This document shows, in pieces, positions 1 through 16,980 of a stretch of 64,000 bases of DNA. Made by a program: the position numbers and the translations under genes. The notes under the pieces are model-generated. The model worked only from the letters and a program-made list of their open reading frames with translations, was not told where the DNA came from and ran no database searches. Each line of letters starts with the position of its first letter. Position 1 is the first letter of the stretch. Origin of the DNA: Larimichthys crocea (Eukaryota > Chordata > Actinopteri > Sciaenidae); NCBI RefSeq assembly GCF_000972845.2, contig NC_040018.1, forward strand, positions 13,365,157 through 13,429,156, given 5' to 3'.

Positions 1-531
1 CCTTTTTACATTTTTCGCATTGTTAATATAGAGATATGTACATAAACACTTGTATACAGTTTGAATGCAGGACTTTTGAATGCAAGATTTAGTGACAAAA
101 GACTGTGGTGGAGAGGAGGACGCTGAATAAACTGTTATCCTTAATGGACAATGAGCAGCATCCTCTCCACCACACAGTGGACAGACAGCGGAGCAGCTTC
201 TCCCACAGGCTGCTACAGCTCCGCTGTCGAAGGGACAGATACAGGAAATCTTTCCTGCCACATGCTATTACACTGTATAAAAAAAGCTAAGTCATAATCT
301 ACAATCTACAGTCACCTCACATTTCTCCCTACTTTGTACATATCAACACTGCCAACTTGCTGTATATACCTCTGTACAATATATTTTATTTGATCGTATT
401 TACTATTGCTTTTTTGATATTTTATTATGTATATTTTGCTTTATAGTATATTTTTATTCTTTGTTGTCACTTGTCACTTTGTGTCATGCTGCTGCTGCAC
501 TATAATTTCCCAGCTTGGGATAAATAAAGTA

Positions 532-573
<42 letters not shown>

Positions 574-575
574 AT
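1..575 (+). mobile_element. 3' end of a non-LTR retrotransposon (CR1/L2/Rex1-like, clade not resolved)
   Basis: Around 105-290 the plus strand reads through a peptide with the wording typical of the C-terminal end of teleost LINE polyproteins (LHHTVDRQRSS, then RDRYRKSFLPHAI), followed by a stop. About 200 bp of AT-rich 3' UTR follows. The unit closes with a LINE/SINE-type tail at about 508-532 (a TTTCCC-GGGA hairpin-like motif, then AATAAAG) and a TCTA tetranucleotide tract. This order (ORF end, UTR, hairpin-like tail, short tandem repeat) is seen directly. Clade assignment is from memory of teleost repeats. The 5' part lies outside the window or is truncated. Confidence 0.6.
533..572. repeat. 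TCTA microsatellite (LINE tail)
   Basis: About ten uninterrupted TATC/TCTA units directly follow the AATAAAG tail motif of the upstream LINE. It is best explained as the element's 3' simple-repeat tail, later expanded. Confidence 0.9.
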
Positions 576-704
576 CAGCAGTGAAGCCTCAACCTCTCGC
601 ATGAAGCATGAATGAGAAACAATAAAGTCCCTGAAATGTGCAAAAAAAAAAAAGGCATTCATTATTTCAACATGAACTTTTAGACCTTTTAAACTTTTCC
701 TCCT

Positions 705-706
<2 letters not shown>

Positions 707-743
<37 letters not shown>
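707..743. repeat. CA microsatellite
   Basis: An uninterrupted CA dinucleotide run sits about 100 bp upstream of the gcsh start codon, at the edge of the GC-rich promoter. Confidence 0.95.
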
Positions 744-746
<3 letters not shown>

Positions 747-849
747 CTGCCCTCTTCCGGCGCGAGCCCGCGAGCAGTGGGATGGTGCGCGCTCCCGCGG
801 TCAAGTGTAATGTGCACTCGATTAAAGAGTCGACACACACGGAGTGAAG
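744..849 (+). promoter_or_regulatory. GC-rich probable promoter and 5' UTR of gcsh
   Basis: The base composition changes abruptly from AT-rich to GC-rich with several CGCG motifs (about 758-800). This continues into the first coding exon, as in a CpG-island promoter of a housekeeping gene. No TATA box is evident. The transcription start cannot be fixed from sequence alone. Confidence 0.5.
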
Positions 850-3800
850 ATGGCGATGAGAGCGGCGCTGCGGTGCCTCTCGGCAAACTTTTCCCCCAGA
901 CTGCCTCAGCTCTCGGCAGCAGCAGCAGCACCGGCGGCGGCAGCGCAGCTCTCAGCGACTCGGCTGCTGTGGAGGAGCGGCTCCCCGCGGACACTGAGCA
1001 CGACCTCGGCCCTGTCCTCAGGTAATGAAACCAGCAAAAGGAGCTGTTACATACTACATGCGGGGGGACTGCTCACGCATTCCTGTCTGCGTGCTGTGGG
1101 CGAAAAAAAAAAACAAAAAAAAAAGAAAAACGCAGTTTGTCACTTTCTCTGAGCGGAGCAGAGGAATGCGACAGGGAGGGCGGCTGAAAGTTAGTTTTTA
1201 ACTTGGAAGGTGGCAAAAACTTTTAAGGAATAAGCAGCCACGTTATATGTTGCGTTTTTATCCCCACACACTATTTCATATCTTTGGAGGAGAGTCAAGC
1301 CACGAGCTCCAAATTGTGACTTTAATGAATGAGCGTAAACAACAAATTACCCACGTCTCGTGCACCAAGTAGTAGGTTATTAAACAAAAAGTCAGCCATG
1401 AGCCTGGACATGTGCCACAAATAGCTACAGTGATCAAATCATGTGGTCAGATATATTAATAATTATTTCCTCCTATTCCTAGTTTTCAATATTTATTCCT
1501 CTACACGGAATGTGAAATATTAAACCTATTTTTTTTTCTCTCTCACATAGTTTTAATGATTGGAAAAACATCTGTCCGGTCCCTCATACAGCAGGAATAT
1601 GCAGGACTGACTCTGCTCTCACCAGTCATGCATCAGCATCTCCCATAGTTCACAATCTGGTTTAAGCCTGTATTTTTTCTGCATGGCCTGGTGCCAACAC
1701 TGGAAATTGTTGAGGCAATGTGGTTCCTCCCTCTGGATATTGTCAATGTGAAGCTCAGTATCAAAAGGCTCTAACTCGTTTTATTTAACTGACTCCGCTC
1801 TGTATTGTTTTGCACCTTTTTAAGATGTTAAAACAGGACTGTCAGGATCCTGACTGCACCTGCAGCACACTCAGATTATGAGGTTGTCTCACTGCAACCA
1901 GTAAACTACAGATTTCTTATTTCTAAGCACATGGTGTTGCATAAGAAACTGTTCAGCTTTGGTTCATAGTGCAGGAAGGTGTTCTTTGGACATCCACGTA
2001 CTTTGACACTGGTGGGCTTGTACTGAGCAACATTCATCATAGCACCAGTTTATTTTTTTAATTATAGTTCATACTGATTCATCTGTTCCCTTGTTCTCTC
2101 CGCAGCCCTGAAGTTCACAGATAAGCATGAGTGGGTGCGAGTGGAAGGTGGAATTGGCACAGTTGGTATCAGCAATTATGCTCAGGTAGGTTGTTTGAAT
2201 CTGTCCTCTTACTAATCATTGATTTATGACACGCTTGTATTAGAGGTTTACTCATGGACATGTAAAAATAGTGACATGCTAATGTCTGCTGAGTGCAGTT
2301 CAGTACTGCACTTTGTCCCCTCCTGCAGAAAATGTACTGTAACAAGCTAATTTACTGTTTTATGACTATTGTTCAAGACAATTGATTACAGTCAAAGTGC
2401 AGCGGTGTGCAGAAAATCTCAAGGGCAGGCACTTGCTTACCCTTTACTTTTTATAGGAGCTGTGAACATGTGTGGTTTTCATATGTTGAGCAATGATAAC
2501 TAATCGGACAGTGAGCTGTTGCTGACCTGTCAAAAGTACCATTAGGCCGGTTGCAGTTTAATATGATGCAAGATGGTCTTGCGAAAACATGGAAGTGGGA
2601 CTCTGTCTACTCTGTTAGGCCATTGCTTGTTTCTAAAATAGCACAGCAAATGTCATTATCAGATATTTAGTGTCTGTCTTGGTTCAAGACCTCAGCATCT
2701 CTGCTCACATCTTCACTGTTTTCATCTTATCTGAATGTCACTTTGAATTAACCAAACGCATCCTCTTTACAGTGTTTTTACTGCATCTATTTATATTTGT
2801 TAATCCTCATATTGCCACTGCCTTAAAAAAATAAATGCTCATAAACTATGGAAGTGACTGTCTCTTATCAGTTTGCACTAACATTGTACTTGGGAATGTG
2901 AACTTTGAGCATCTTAGATTGTCATAAACTACATAAAGAATGGACTAAATATAGCCCTAGATGACAGGCTACTTATAGGTGTTATAAAATGATAAACACA
3001 TGCCTTGATTTGCATGTTAAATACAAATGAACTATAGGAAGTTTTCCTTAGACAGACATAGGTTAAGTTGGTGGCGGTACAACAAAGTGGGCATGATCAA
3101 TGTTTTACCCCCAAAGAAGACTTGATTTATGGACTGAAGCTACAGCAAATCCTTGACACACAACACAGTTCAGCAGAGCTCAAAGATGAAGGGCTTTCTC
3201 TCAACAATTTTAGGGTCTCAGAATTCTTATCTTTAATGCTCCCAGCTGGAGAGCGGCTTGGTTATCTTGAATTTTGATCACTGTTAACAAATGCCAAGAC
3301 CAAAACCAACAATGAGTTGATGCTACTAACACGTGTTCTCTGTGGAGCCTCAGCCTGAAATGTCTTTTGTGTTCCTTTATTACTATGAGCATTGGCACTG
3401 TTGGTGCAAATGTATATTAATCGACTCCTAATTTACTACTGTTTGAGTTCTGTTTACTACAAATTACAAAGAACCTACACTGCACATGGGACTGAGAGCC
3501 ACTGACAGGCTGGGGTCATAAAGTATTGAGAGACTGACTAATGCATAATTGTCTCTGCTCTTTTTGTGGGATTTATTGACATATTGAAATATAATACAGA
3601 ATTGCATTTAAGGTATTTGTGTAAGTTGTGATTCATGCAGATTATTCTATCATTGTAGGAAGCTTTAGGAGATGTGGTATACTGTGGACTCCCTGAAGTT
3701 GGCCAAAGACTTGAACAATTGGGTAAGATTCTTAAAAACATAGCACATATTTATATAATTTCTATCTATCATTAGTAATCCAGCAGTGTGATATCTTCAT

Positions 3801-4247
3801 GCTGTGTATGTCTCTGTGTGTGTGTGTATTGTAGAGGACTTTGGTGCCTTGGAAAGTGTAAAGGCTGCCAGTGAGCTATACTCACCACTGACGGGGGAAG
3901 TGACTGAAGTCAACACAGACCTGACAGAGAATCCTGCACTTGTGAATAAAGCCTGCTATGCAGAGGGTAATTGCCCCCCAATCACTGTGTTCTTTTGCCG
4001 TTTCCATTTGCGGTGGTGATTTCCAGTTCATTTCTCCTACAAAATTTATTGCAAAGGCAGGAAGCAGTTTTCCTAACCTGAATAATTGAATGGCTTGTTC
4101 ATGGCTTTCAACACTTATGGCTTTTTAAATATTAACTCTTCCTTTTCAGGGTGGCTAATCAAGATGACGATTGAAAAGCCTGAAGAACTTGATGGCCTCA
4201 TGGATCAAGCTGCGTATGATAAATTTATTAAGTCACTTGAAGAATAA
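850..4247 (+). CDS. gcsh: Glycine cleavage system H protein, mitochondrial (5 coding exons)
   Basis: H protein of the mitochondrial glycine cleavage complex. Its lipoyl arm carries the aminomethyl group from P to T protein and the reduced lipoate to L protein. Coding exons are 850-1021, 2106-2185, 3659-3722, 3835-3966 and 4150-4247. All have GT/AG borders and join in frame to 546 nt (181 aa). The first ~57 residues are Arg/Ala/Ser-rich without acids, as in a mitochondrial transit peptide. The mature part starts at [11 protein letters not shown]. The lipoylation motif [10 protein letters not shown] in exon 4 puts the lipoyl lysine at about residue 115. The protein ends in IKSLEE. The ATG at 850 is the first in frame; a second Met is two codons later. 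Human GCSH is 173 aa, so the length is normal. An AATAAA lies at 4553-4558. Teleosts can carry paralogues and I cannot tell which copy this is. Confidence 0.96.
1022..3658. other. gcsh introns 1 and 2 (with exon 2 between them)
   Basis: AT-rich intronic DNA on either side of the 80-nt exon 2. It contains homopolymer A and T runs but no recognisable exon, RNA gene or transposon. Short open frames here (for example around 3068-3277) have no coding character. Confidence 0.7.
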
Positions 4248-4552
4248 ATTGATGAAGTCTCTGTGCTGTTTTATAATGTAATTGCAATCAAAGAATAGTA
4301 GGCAGGGTTACTAACATCTTGTGTGACACTGTCTATGGTATTTATTTTGATACTGGACATGTGCTGTCAAAATCATTTTAAATCCTCAGTAACATCTTCC
4401 ACTTAGACAGTTAGGATTTGTTTAACTATTAGCCAACCTAAAGAGCTCTTAATCTCATGATCTGTTGGTATTGTTGCATTTTTATCTGGTGATTTGCTCC
4501 ATTTTTAAATGTGCACAGATGTGGTAAAAGAACTGGGAATCACATTTCATTA

Positions 4553-4558
4553 AATAAA
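4553..4558 (+). terminator. gcsh polyadenylation signal
   Basis: A canonical AATAAA lies about 305 nt after the gcsh stop, followed by a T-rich stretch. It is the first good signal downstream of the coding region. Confidence 0.6.
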
Positions 4559-4599
4559 ATTTGGTTCTTACATTTGAATTGAGTTACATTTAGCTTTTT

Positions 4600-5248
4600 T
4601 TTTATGTCTGAAAAAAAAAAGACTTAACGTTGATGTATTGCAGACATGTTCGTATCATTTTACTGTACCTGTGCTGATGGGTCACGCTGCTTCGTTTTGC
4701 TTATTATAGGTCTGCACACCTTGACCTTTGCCCTCAGGTGAAGATAGGCAGAGATTGCAAAAGCTAGTTGATCAATCATTAATGGAGGCGTTGTGACTGA
4801 ACAAAACTGATAGTGAAAAATAGCAGCTGTAATTGGCTCGAAAAATACCAAAATGAAGTATTGTCACAGGTGGTTAAAGTCAATGAAAATAGAAAATACT
4901 TTGACCTCAAGTTCATTCTATCATGAACCGTTTTATTAATTAATCTGTTATTTTATATCCAAATGACCTTAACATAACTTCTCTGAAAGAGAAGGACCCA
5001 TTTCTGTAGCCTCCCATTATGCATATTTTTCCATACTGATGCCTTTTTACACTTAACCTCTCTCTGCTTCAAAATAATAAAACATGATTCTGTCTAATAA
5101 TTCAGTTATTATGTTTCACAGTTTCTACTCCTGGTCTTCAACCAGTTTTACAAGTAATCCACTCCTCCATCTGTAATACCTAAGAATCCTAAAAAGGTAT
5201 AGTAGTCTGCATCTATGGTACAGTTTACCATCACAGCAACAAGCAATG
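4600..5248. other. Intergenic region between gcsh and the Tc1-like element
   Basis: AT-rich sequence with no supported gene. I see no splice-bounded exons or known repeat family here. Confidence 0.6.
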
Positions 5249-5250
5249 TA

Positions 5251-6649
5251 CAGTGCCAGTCAAACTTGGACACATTTTGTCATTCAATGTTTTTTCTTCA
5301 TTTGTGTTACCTTCTACACTGTAGATTAACATTAAAGACATCTAAACTATGAAAGACGCATTTATTAGAACTCTGAAATATGTCTTCAAATGCAGTTGCA
5401 AAAAACATCAAACACTAATGAAACTGGCACTAATGAGGATAAATTTATTAAAATCCTCAGAAATTGTAAATTAACAGCACCCCAGATTAGGGCACACACA
5501 AATGCTTCACACAGTTCAAGAAGCTGACATAGCTCAACAAAAACTCTTCAGAGGTGACTGTGGGAATCAGGCCTGGGGTTGTGATTGAACTGCGGCAAAG
5601 AAACCACTACTGAGGGGGACCAAGAAGAAGAGAACTGCTTTGGGCAAAGAAATGGACAATAGACCAGTGGTAATATGTATTTTGGTCTGTTGGGTTTGAA
5701 TTTGACATTTTTTATTCCAACACCTTCCATTTATTTCAAGGCTAGCATTGCTACAGAATTTTCTGCAGTGACATGCCATCTCCTTTTATTTGTTTAATTA
5801 ACCCAGTGGTTCTCAAACTTTTTCAGTCATTCCCCATTTTGGACAAGGGGGATTTTTTTTATCTTGTATCTAAAATCTAACTCAAACCAAGTTCAACAAT
5901 AGGGAAACTGAAAGTGCAGCTGTGTCATAACTTGCATCAAGTTCAAAAATAGAGAAAAGGAAAGTTTATTCCTGTTACACTTGGTGTCGCCCTCAGGGGT
6001 GGGGGATGGGTGATCGGTCTAATAAGCGGCAACACACAGCTATAAGGACACTTTGCTCTTTATAGCTGCATTTATAGTCACACAAACACACACGTGCAAT
6101 CACTCTCTAGTCTTGCTCCAGATTCCGGGAGATTGGATCTCATTTGCGGGCGTCAGGTAGCCGCTGTCAATATGTGGGAGACTCCCAGAACTTCCGGGAG
6201 AGTTGGGATGTCTGGATAAAGATAGGCATAAAAAGGAAAATTTCCTCCCATTTGGAGCTCCCCACCTATCACATCTCTATTCCCCACCAGTGGATGCGCC
6301 CCACACTTTGAGAACCGCGGCCTTAACCCAATTTAAACGGTTTGAGATGAGTTCGACTACAGAGTGAAGGAAAAGGGCCAACAAGTGCTCAGCATATATG
6401 GAAACTCCTTCAACGCTGTTGGCAAAGCATCCCAGGTGACTTCATCATAGATCTGAGTGAGAGAATGTAAGAGTGTCTAAAGCTGCCTCAGCTTTAAAGA
6501 ATCTAAAATCTAAAACATACATGTGTTATTTGATAGTTTTGGTGTATTCACTGTTCTATAGTAATACACTAATATATAGTACTGAAAATAAGAAGAATAA
6601 AGAAAAAACATTGAATGAGAAGGTGTGTCCAAACCTTTGACTGGTACTG
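5251..6649 (+). mobile_element. Decayed Tc1/mariner element with terminal inverted repeats
   Basis: The left end (CAGTGCCAGTCAAACTTGGACACA) and the right end (TGTGTCCAAACCTTTGACTGGTACTG) are inverted copies of the widespread teleost Tc1 terminus, both followed inward by CATTGAATG or its complement. A TA target base pair precedes the left end; at the right end it reads CA. Inside are eroded transposase remnants: around 5585-5800, matching the middle of Tc1-like transposase genes, and around 6322-6480, matching the C-terminal part (GAGTGAAGGAAAAG, CAAGTGCTCAGCATAT). Much of the central gene is deleted and the frame is broken many times, so no active transposase remains. A hAT-type MITE is inserted at 5804-6320. 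Confidence 0.85.
5804..6320. mobile_element. hAT-type MITE nested in the Tc1-like element
   Basis: The left end CAGTGGTTCTCAAAC and the right end TTTGAGAACCGCGG are imperfect inverted repeats of the hAT type (CAGNGGTTCTCAAA). The flanking 8-mers AATTAACC (5796-5803) and CCTTAACC (6321-6328) agree at 6 of 8 positions, as expected for an aged hAT 8-bp target duplication. The 517-bp element has no transposase. It separates two parts of the surrounding Tc1 copy and so is younger than it. Confidence 0.7.
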
Positions 6650-8540
6650 CATGAATGCTGTTAAACGTGATTGTGATGGCATTATTATATTTCTGAATAC
6701 CTCTTGGCTCTTTATTGTGTTCACAGACACAGATATGGCAACACAGAGAAACAAGTTCAGACAGGGCTAAGTACAACCAAAGTGCACAAAGAAAACGTCT
6801 TACATTTATTCAGGTGTGATTAAACATGGATTAAACAAGAAGATTATGTCTTCTTGGTTTTCTTTCCTCCTTTTTGAGTATTGGGGTTTCTGATGATACT
6901 ATAATTATAATAATGGTCTATATTTCATCTGTAGGCTGTTTAATAATGGAGAGACACGGGGGGCACAAGCAAGGGAGAACAATGATAATAGTAGAAATCA
7001 CTAGCCTAAAACGTAAATTATTTTTTCACATTTAAAGTTAAGTTGGTGTTGAGATTTTTAAAGTGTCCCACTGAAATCAAAATGTCAAGCTTCAGGGTTA
7101 AGTTCTGCATGATGCACAAAATAAAAAATCCTTCCCTGGGTCAGTGCTGTTCTGGTCTGATTTATGCTCACATAATCACATAACATAGATACAATACAGA
7201 GATGAGTTTTGAAGCATGTGATTATAAATCTAACCACATGTTCATTATGTCAATTTATAGAGCAAGGTTGTGTCCACTGTGCTCTGTGGCAACAGCACAT
7301 GGAAATACAAAGCTTGTTTTCATATGAGTTTTTATGCTGCTGTTTTATGGATGCCTAATGAGACAGTGGGTCCTTGGACACAAATTTGTAAATGGCCCCC
7401 ATCTTACCTGCCAGAAAGCAACCACATTAACAACAACTTTTAATATAAATAAATATTGAATCAGGTCCTCTGGCTGACTTGATCCCGGGCACACACTCTT
7501 TTAGGACTAGTATTTAACAGATAGAATTGATTTTTCAGTTTGAAAGCAGTGTCTTGCTGGCTACAAGGCAATCTAACAAAATGTAGACTAGCCTACTGCT
7601 GACTACTGGTGAAAGGTGTTAGGCCTACATCTAGTGGCCAGTGCAAAAACATCACCTCTAAATGTACGGACAAAACTTAGAGTATCACATTTTTGAACAC
7701 AAATAGACACCATGAAATGATTCCAATAAACATCACTTTGCAAAATAGGTAAGTCTAATTAAAACAACCACATTGTACTACAATAATACACACTTTGAGA
7801 GCCTCTCAAATTATGTGATCCTGGCCCAATCTTTCGTGGCAAAAATAGACGTTCATTAATCATTCAAATCATACATCTCCACACATATTGGGAACATTGT
7901 TTGTAATACAAAACACAACACAAATCTGTTAACACAGTCCCATTAACTGCTATGATTAGTAACATTCTCAGACCTGGAAAAAAACAAAACAATTGTGGGC
8001 AATAATTGGATTTATCTGCATCATTACAAAGATTAATGATGTGTGATAATTAGTTCTTACATATGGTTTTGTTAAATTAAATAGTTCCCTCAGCGTTCAC
8101 TTCATGTCTTAGCGTATATTTATCACGTTTATTTGTAAAGGTACACACAAAAATCTTTGTTTTGCGGTTGTATTCGCATACAGCATCAGTCATTGATGGT
8201 GCTCTGCTAAAACACTTGTTGCATTTGTGTGACTGGCCCAAGTGAGATTTCTTGGATTTCCTCACTGACATAATAATTTAATCATTATAATCAGATTAAT
8301 AATTACTCTCGATCATGGTTGTAAAATAAATATAGACCACCATAAAATTACATCTATTTTTTTTTTTAATCATACGACAGTTGTATCTATGTATTTTTAT
8401 TAAGATGTATACTATTTATTGTTAAAGATATAAGACAGATCACAGAGTTCGTAATATAAATAAATATATAATGTAAATACTGAATGCGTCTGTCGGCTTG
8501 TTGCCGTGGAGATAACTCTCCTTTATAGACTCTTTGGTCG
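6650..8540. other. Intergenic region upstream of rpl13
   Basis: AT-rich non-coding DNA with no exon-like or RNA-like feature that I can support. Short open frames on the minus strand lack family resemblance. Confidence 0.6.
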
Positions 8541-8632
8541 CATCTGGTCGCTGATTGGCTGGCTGACACATATCCCACAAGTCACCGCATTTCAACTTCC
8601 TTTTTCCTTTCGGCCATTTTCCTCCCTCGTAG
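8540..8632 (+). promoter_or_regulatory. rpl13 promoter and non-coding first exon with 5'-TOP tract
   Basis: An inverted CCAAT box (GATTGGCT, 8553-8560) lies upstream of a long pyrimidine run (about 8594-8610, CTTCCTTTTTCCTTTC), the signature of ribosomal-protein mRNAs (5'-TOP, mTOR-regulated translation). GGCCATTTTCC follows, resembling the YY1-type element common in these promoters. A good splice donor (AG|GTATGG) occurs at 8632/8633 and the next exon begins at 9080, so exon 1 would be a short untranslated exon as in mammalian RPL13. The start point is inferred. Confidence 0.65.
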
Positions 8633-9016
8633 GTATGGGATTTTTCCTCCACACATTTAGACACAATCTACGTTAATCCTCCGTTTTACGTCGACATTTG
8701 TAAACTTCACGTACAACCTCTGATAGTGTATTCCGTCACCTTTGAAACAAGGTGATTATTGTGCTAGGTTTGCTCGTTTGAATCGGAAGAACAGCCTCTT
8801 GTGTTAGTAGTGTTTGTGTGTCTGTTAGCATCGCTGATACAGGCCAACTTTCACAGCGCCACGTTTTAATAACGTCCTTTAAACAATGAATGTGAACACG
8901 TAATAAATGTCTTAATTAACAGAGACCTGTGTTGTAACGTGAATTATCCATCCAAACAACAACAAGCAGCAGCAGTAGTCTGGCTAACCTGGTAGCTTAG
9001 CATATGAGAGCTATCC

Positions 9017-9040
9017 GTGTGTGTGTGTGTGTGTGTGTGT
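9017..9040. repeat. GT microsatellite
   Basis: A GT run in rpl13 intron 1, just upstream of the exon 2 acceptor. Confidence 0.9.
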
Positions 9041-9087
9041 GACAGCCGGCTCATGCCCGTGTGCCGTGTTGTGTTGCAGGGAAGTAG

Positions 9088-13394
<4,307 letters not shown>

Positions 13395-13419
13395 GAATAG
13401 TCACTATGGAACTTTGCAA

Positions 13420-13425
13420 AATAAA
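13420..13425 (+). terminator. rpl13 polyadenylation signal
   Basis: AATAAA 26 nt after the stop codon gives a very short 3' UTR, typical of ribosomal-protein mRNAs. Confidence 0.85.
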
Positions 13426-13449
13426 GTGTTTAAAAAAGAACCATGTGAG

Positions 13450-16246
13450 TGTCGTGATTATGATCTTGTCTACGGGACCTGATAAACACTGTGGGTATCA
13501 TCTCGTGAGATCTGATTTATAGTGTTCAAATAACTAGTGGGTTCAGATTGCCACTTTTAGCATGTGACCGTGGTCAATACCTGTGTTCAGAAGTAAAAAA
13601 CATCTGCAATATGGAAGGTGTTTTAATTGTTACAAAAAGTAATGTTAAAAATCCAAACAAGTGGTTCATGAGATGAGTGTTGAGACCTTCTGTTCTATTC
13701 ACCTATCCTATCAAGTCATGATGGAGCACTGACACTACAGCTAAACGAATTCCAGGCATCAATTTTCATTGTCATATCTGCTTTTCTTACTTTGACCTTA
13801 AAACCTGTGAATATTTATGAACTGCATGGTCAAATCTTATTTGGCAGAAGTTTCAGTAACCTTCAAAATATCTTAACCCTATGGCGAGAACTCAGTTTAT
13901 ACAAAACACATTTGTTTTTCTCCACTCAGTATTTACAGTTTTGTCTGACTATAAGCTGACATATGTCTGAAGTATTCATGCTGTGAACTAAAACCTGAAA
14001 TTAAGGTTCAGTGTCTGTATTAGGCTCATAATTGGAGCAGTAGGTGGCACTAGAGGCACAAAATATAGCTCATTACTGTCGACATAAATGCCTTTCAGAG
14101 TAGGGTGACAGTAATTGAGTAATTGCGAATCCCTTTTTAAACAACTGGATTTTTTGAAAGGTTATTAACATGATGTGATGTGGTATAATTGACATACAAT
14201 TAAACAGCCCATTAGCAGATGGAGTATGTCTGAAACTCGGCAGAAACAGAAAGCGGTAAACTCTTTTTCACCAGGAATAAAGTCTTAACAGAGTTCTAAC
14301 TAAGCAGAATCTCTTAAACATAACAGGATATTAGATTAATGCATAGACCTGCTGTACATTATCTACAGCATGTTAATGCACAGGTAACAGCATTGGAGGT
14401 CAGCGATCATCTGCGATGCAGAGTGAGGTCAGGAGTGGGTGATGACAGATCAGATAAAGGGGCCAAAGTTGAATTTTAATTTTCATACAGAAAGAAGGTT
14501 ATGCGCTGGCGGACATGAACCAAAACGGACTGTTTGAAAAAGAGCAACATCACTATGACAACAGAGACTCTGGACATTTCTAAACTATTTGCACATTTTG
14601 GCTGTGCTGCTATTTTCTGATGAGGTGGAGCATGTCATGTCGATGCAGACAGAATCAGGATGGAGAGAAACTAAAATGTCCTCTATGTGTCCCAACTGTC
14701 TAAATTCAAATGAATTATTCAGTTAATGGAGGTGAGTGGACAGTCGAGTCATTTTGAACGCGGTGTGATTGAAATGCCTGAAATGGGAACTCAAATTGAT
14801 GGTCCTTAAGATTGATCCTTAAGATAGAGAACAGCCAAAAAAAAATCAATTTACTAAAACGTAACAGGATACCGTGGAATCTGAGACAAGGGACTCTTAC
14901 CGCCTTTCATAAATGTAGGAAACTAATACAGAATCATTTGAAAATGTGGACTCCCGCATTTCATATTCACCAACGATCTGAATTTTATTTCTCCTTTGAT
15001 AAACTGCATATAAAACAATATCACAAAATCAACAAGATGTGATGTACATGTCCGTCAATGTATCAGTTTTGTCTACTTCACTGGAAACTAATTTGAACAT
15101 CATCATCATCAAGGTTTTTAGTACGCAAAAACACCCAAAATGTTTGGCCATTGCTTCTCAAAGGTGTAGTATATGGGGGGTTTCAATACACAGCTATCAT
15201 TTTTTACTATCTTCTGATGATTTACAGACTAAATTGTTAATCAGAATTAACCAGAAGGATATGGAAAATAGGGCAGACTCACTTCATCACATACTCTATT
15301 AAGAGACTCGTGCTAAATATGTGCTTTGGTTACAGCTTGTAGTTCCTTTTACTCACTTCTGTGCAAAGTGTGTGCTCGTGTTTCATAGTCGCTGTAAATG
15401 TGATAATGTGGCGACCTGCACATATTACATGCTCCTTACTTCTGCATCTCAGTTAATTTATCTTCACTAATTTTGCTGGAGTCATCAAATATCCGACTGA
15501 GAACCTTCTCTGACCTCAGTGGGAGGTCAGACCACAGTATTTGTAGGTCACTAAGATAAATTGAATTATGGTGGACACGAGATAACGTTTCTATTTAATG
15601 AGCTTGTTACTTGAAGTCGTGCCTGCTGAAACAGAACCTCAGTGATTGATTACCATTAACATGCTTTAGCTCCCATCGGCAATAAGAAATACTTTCAAAT
15701 CAATAATGCTTTTGAAGGTTTCCAAAAACCTACCTATGGCCAAATATATCTCAAATCCAGGGAGCTGCTGGTGGGAAACTGTGGATGATAATACACAAAC
15801 ACACCTAAATCTAAAATTTAACATCAAGCCACGTTAAGAGGTCTACCTATTGGGCTATTTGGGTACAGCAGCACTAAGGTGAACACTGAACGTGACGGGG
15901 GTGTGAATAGATAATCCATGTGTAAAGTCAGGGAACGTCCTGTGAGGTGCTGAACCGACACGGTAGCAGCAGCAGATGGCTGTTGTTTGGAGCTGTAGCA
16001 GGGCTCAGGTGTGTGCCCCAAAGCAGACTCTGAATACCCATGGAGGAAGAGGCAGTGGGGGTGAAAGCTGCAGGAGAGAACTGACTGTAGGTGATGGCCG
16101 TGTCAGAAAGCAACGCTTGAATTTTTTTTTTTACATATGTTTACAGAATTTCAACCAGTGTTTAAGCAGTCAGCTTTACAGAGCAGATAATTGAACAGCA
16201 GAGAGCCAAATGTTTTATTTTGTTGCTGTATGCGTAATTTGTTTGC
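13450..16246. other. Intergenic region between rpl13 and the L1-type fragment
   Basis: AT-rich non-coding sequence. The open frames at 14812-15302 are lysine/asparagine-rich products of low GC content without family resemblance. No RNA gene was recognised. Confidence 0.6.
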
Positions 16247-16980
16247 AATGGTCTTTTTATTAATGATAAAATACATATAAGACAATCAATGCACAGGAAG
16301 AAAGTTTTTTGATTTTTTCGTACAACATCCATAACACAACACAATCCCTTACATACTTAAACATCTACTGACAAAAAAAGGGGGGTGAAATACATGAAAA
16401 ATAGACAAATAAATAAAATAGATAACAATAATAATAATAAAAAATACCAAGAAGGGCCGCCATATTCTGTAGAATTTGTTTTCTGATCCCTGAATAGTGT
16501 ATATAATCTTCTCTAGATTCATGCAGGCTCATGTCCCTGAGCCAATTTGAACAGGAAGGAGGAACTGGGTCCCTCCACTTAAGTGAGATAGCTTATCGGG
16601 CTAGTAACCAGGCAAAAGCAAGAAAGTTGAGCATAGCTTTATGTAAGTTCAAATCTGGAGCAATGCCAAAAATACCAGTCAAGGGATTGGGCTCAATTCG
16701 ATGATGGAGGATTTCTGATAACGCATGAAAAACCGATGTCCAAAAGTTACCTAAAGAGGGGCATGTCCAATACATGTGGTAGAGTGAGGCAGGTGCGCCT
16801 TTACATTTATCACATGTAGGGTCGACATCAGGGTACATTCGCGCTAACTTGGTTTTTGATATGTGGATTTGATGCACTACTTTAAATTGCAAAAGTGCAT
16901 GTCGAGAACACATAGAAGAGGAGTCTGTATGCGTAATATGATTGACCTGCCCGTGTGCTGCACGCATCATAGCCCAACTC
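16247..16980 (-). mobile_element. L1-type (Swimmer/Tx1-like) LINE 3' fragment
   Basis: On the minus strand, 16970-16593 reads as the C-terminal zinc-binding domain of L1-type reverse transcriptase proteins: LQFKVVHQIHISKTKLARMYP, then CDKCKGAPASLYHMYWTCP, the CxxC...HxxxxC pattern of the zf-RVT domain. After an in-frame TAA the same frame continues (SLKWRDPVPPSCSNWLRDM...), so the ORF is inactivated. Lower coordinates hold an A/T-rich 3' UTR and a terminal AATAAAAAG on the minus strand near 16250. The 5' part, with the catalytic reverse transcriptase and endonuclease, is absent. Confidence 0.8.

Noticed and set aside
689..994. Minus-strand open frame over gcsh exon 1
   Set aside because: Shadow of the coding exon plus a CA repeat (valine-cysteine run).
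16593..16970. Minus-strand open frame as a host gene
   Set aside because: It matches the C-terminal zinc-binding region of L1-type reverse transcriptase and ends in an internal stop; it is a LINE relic.
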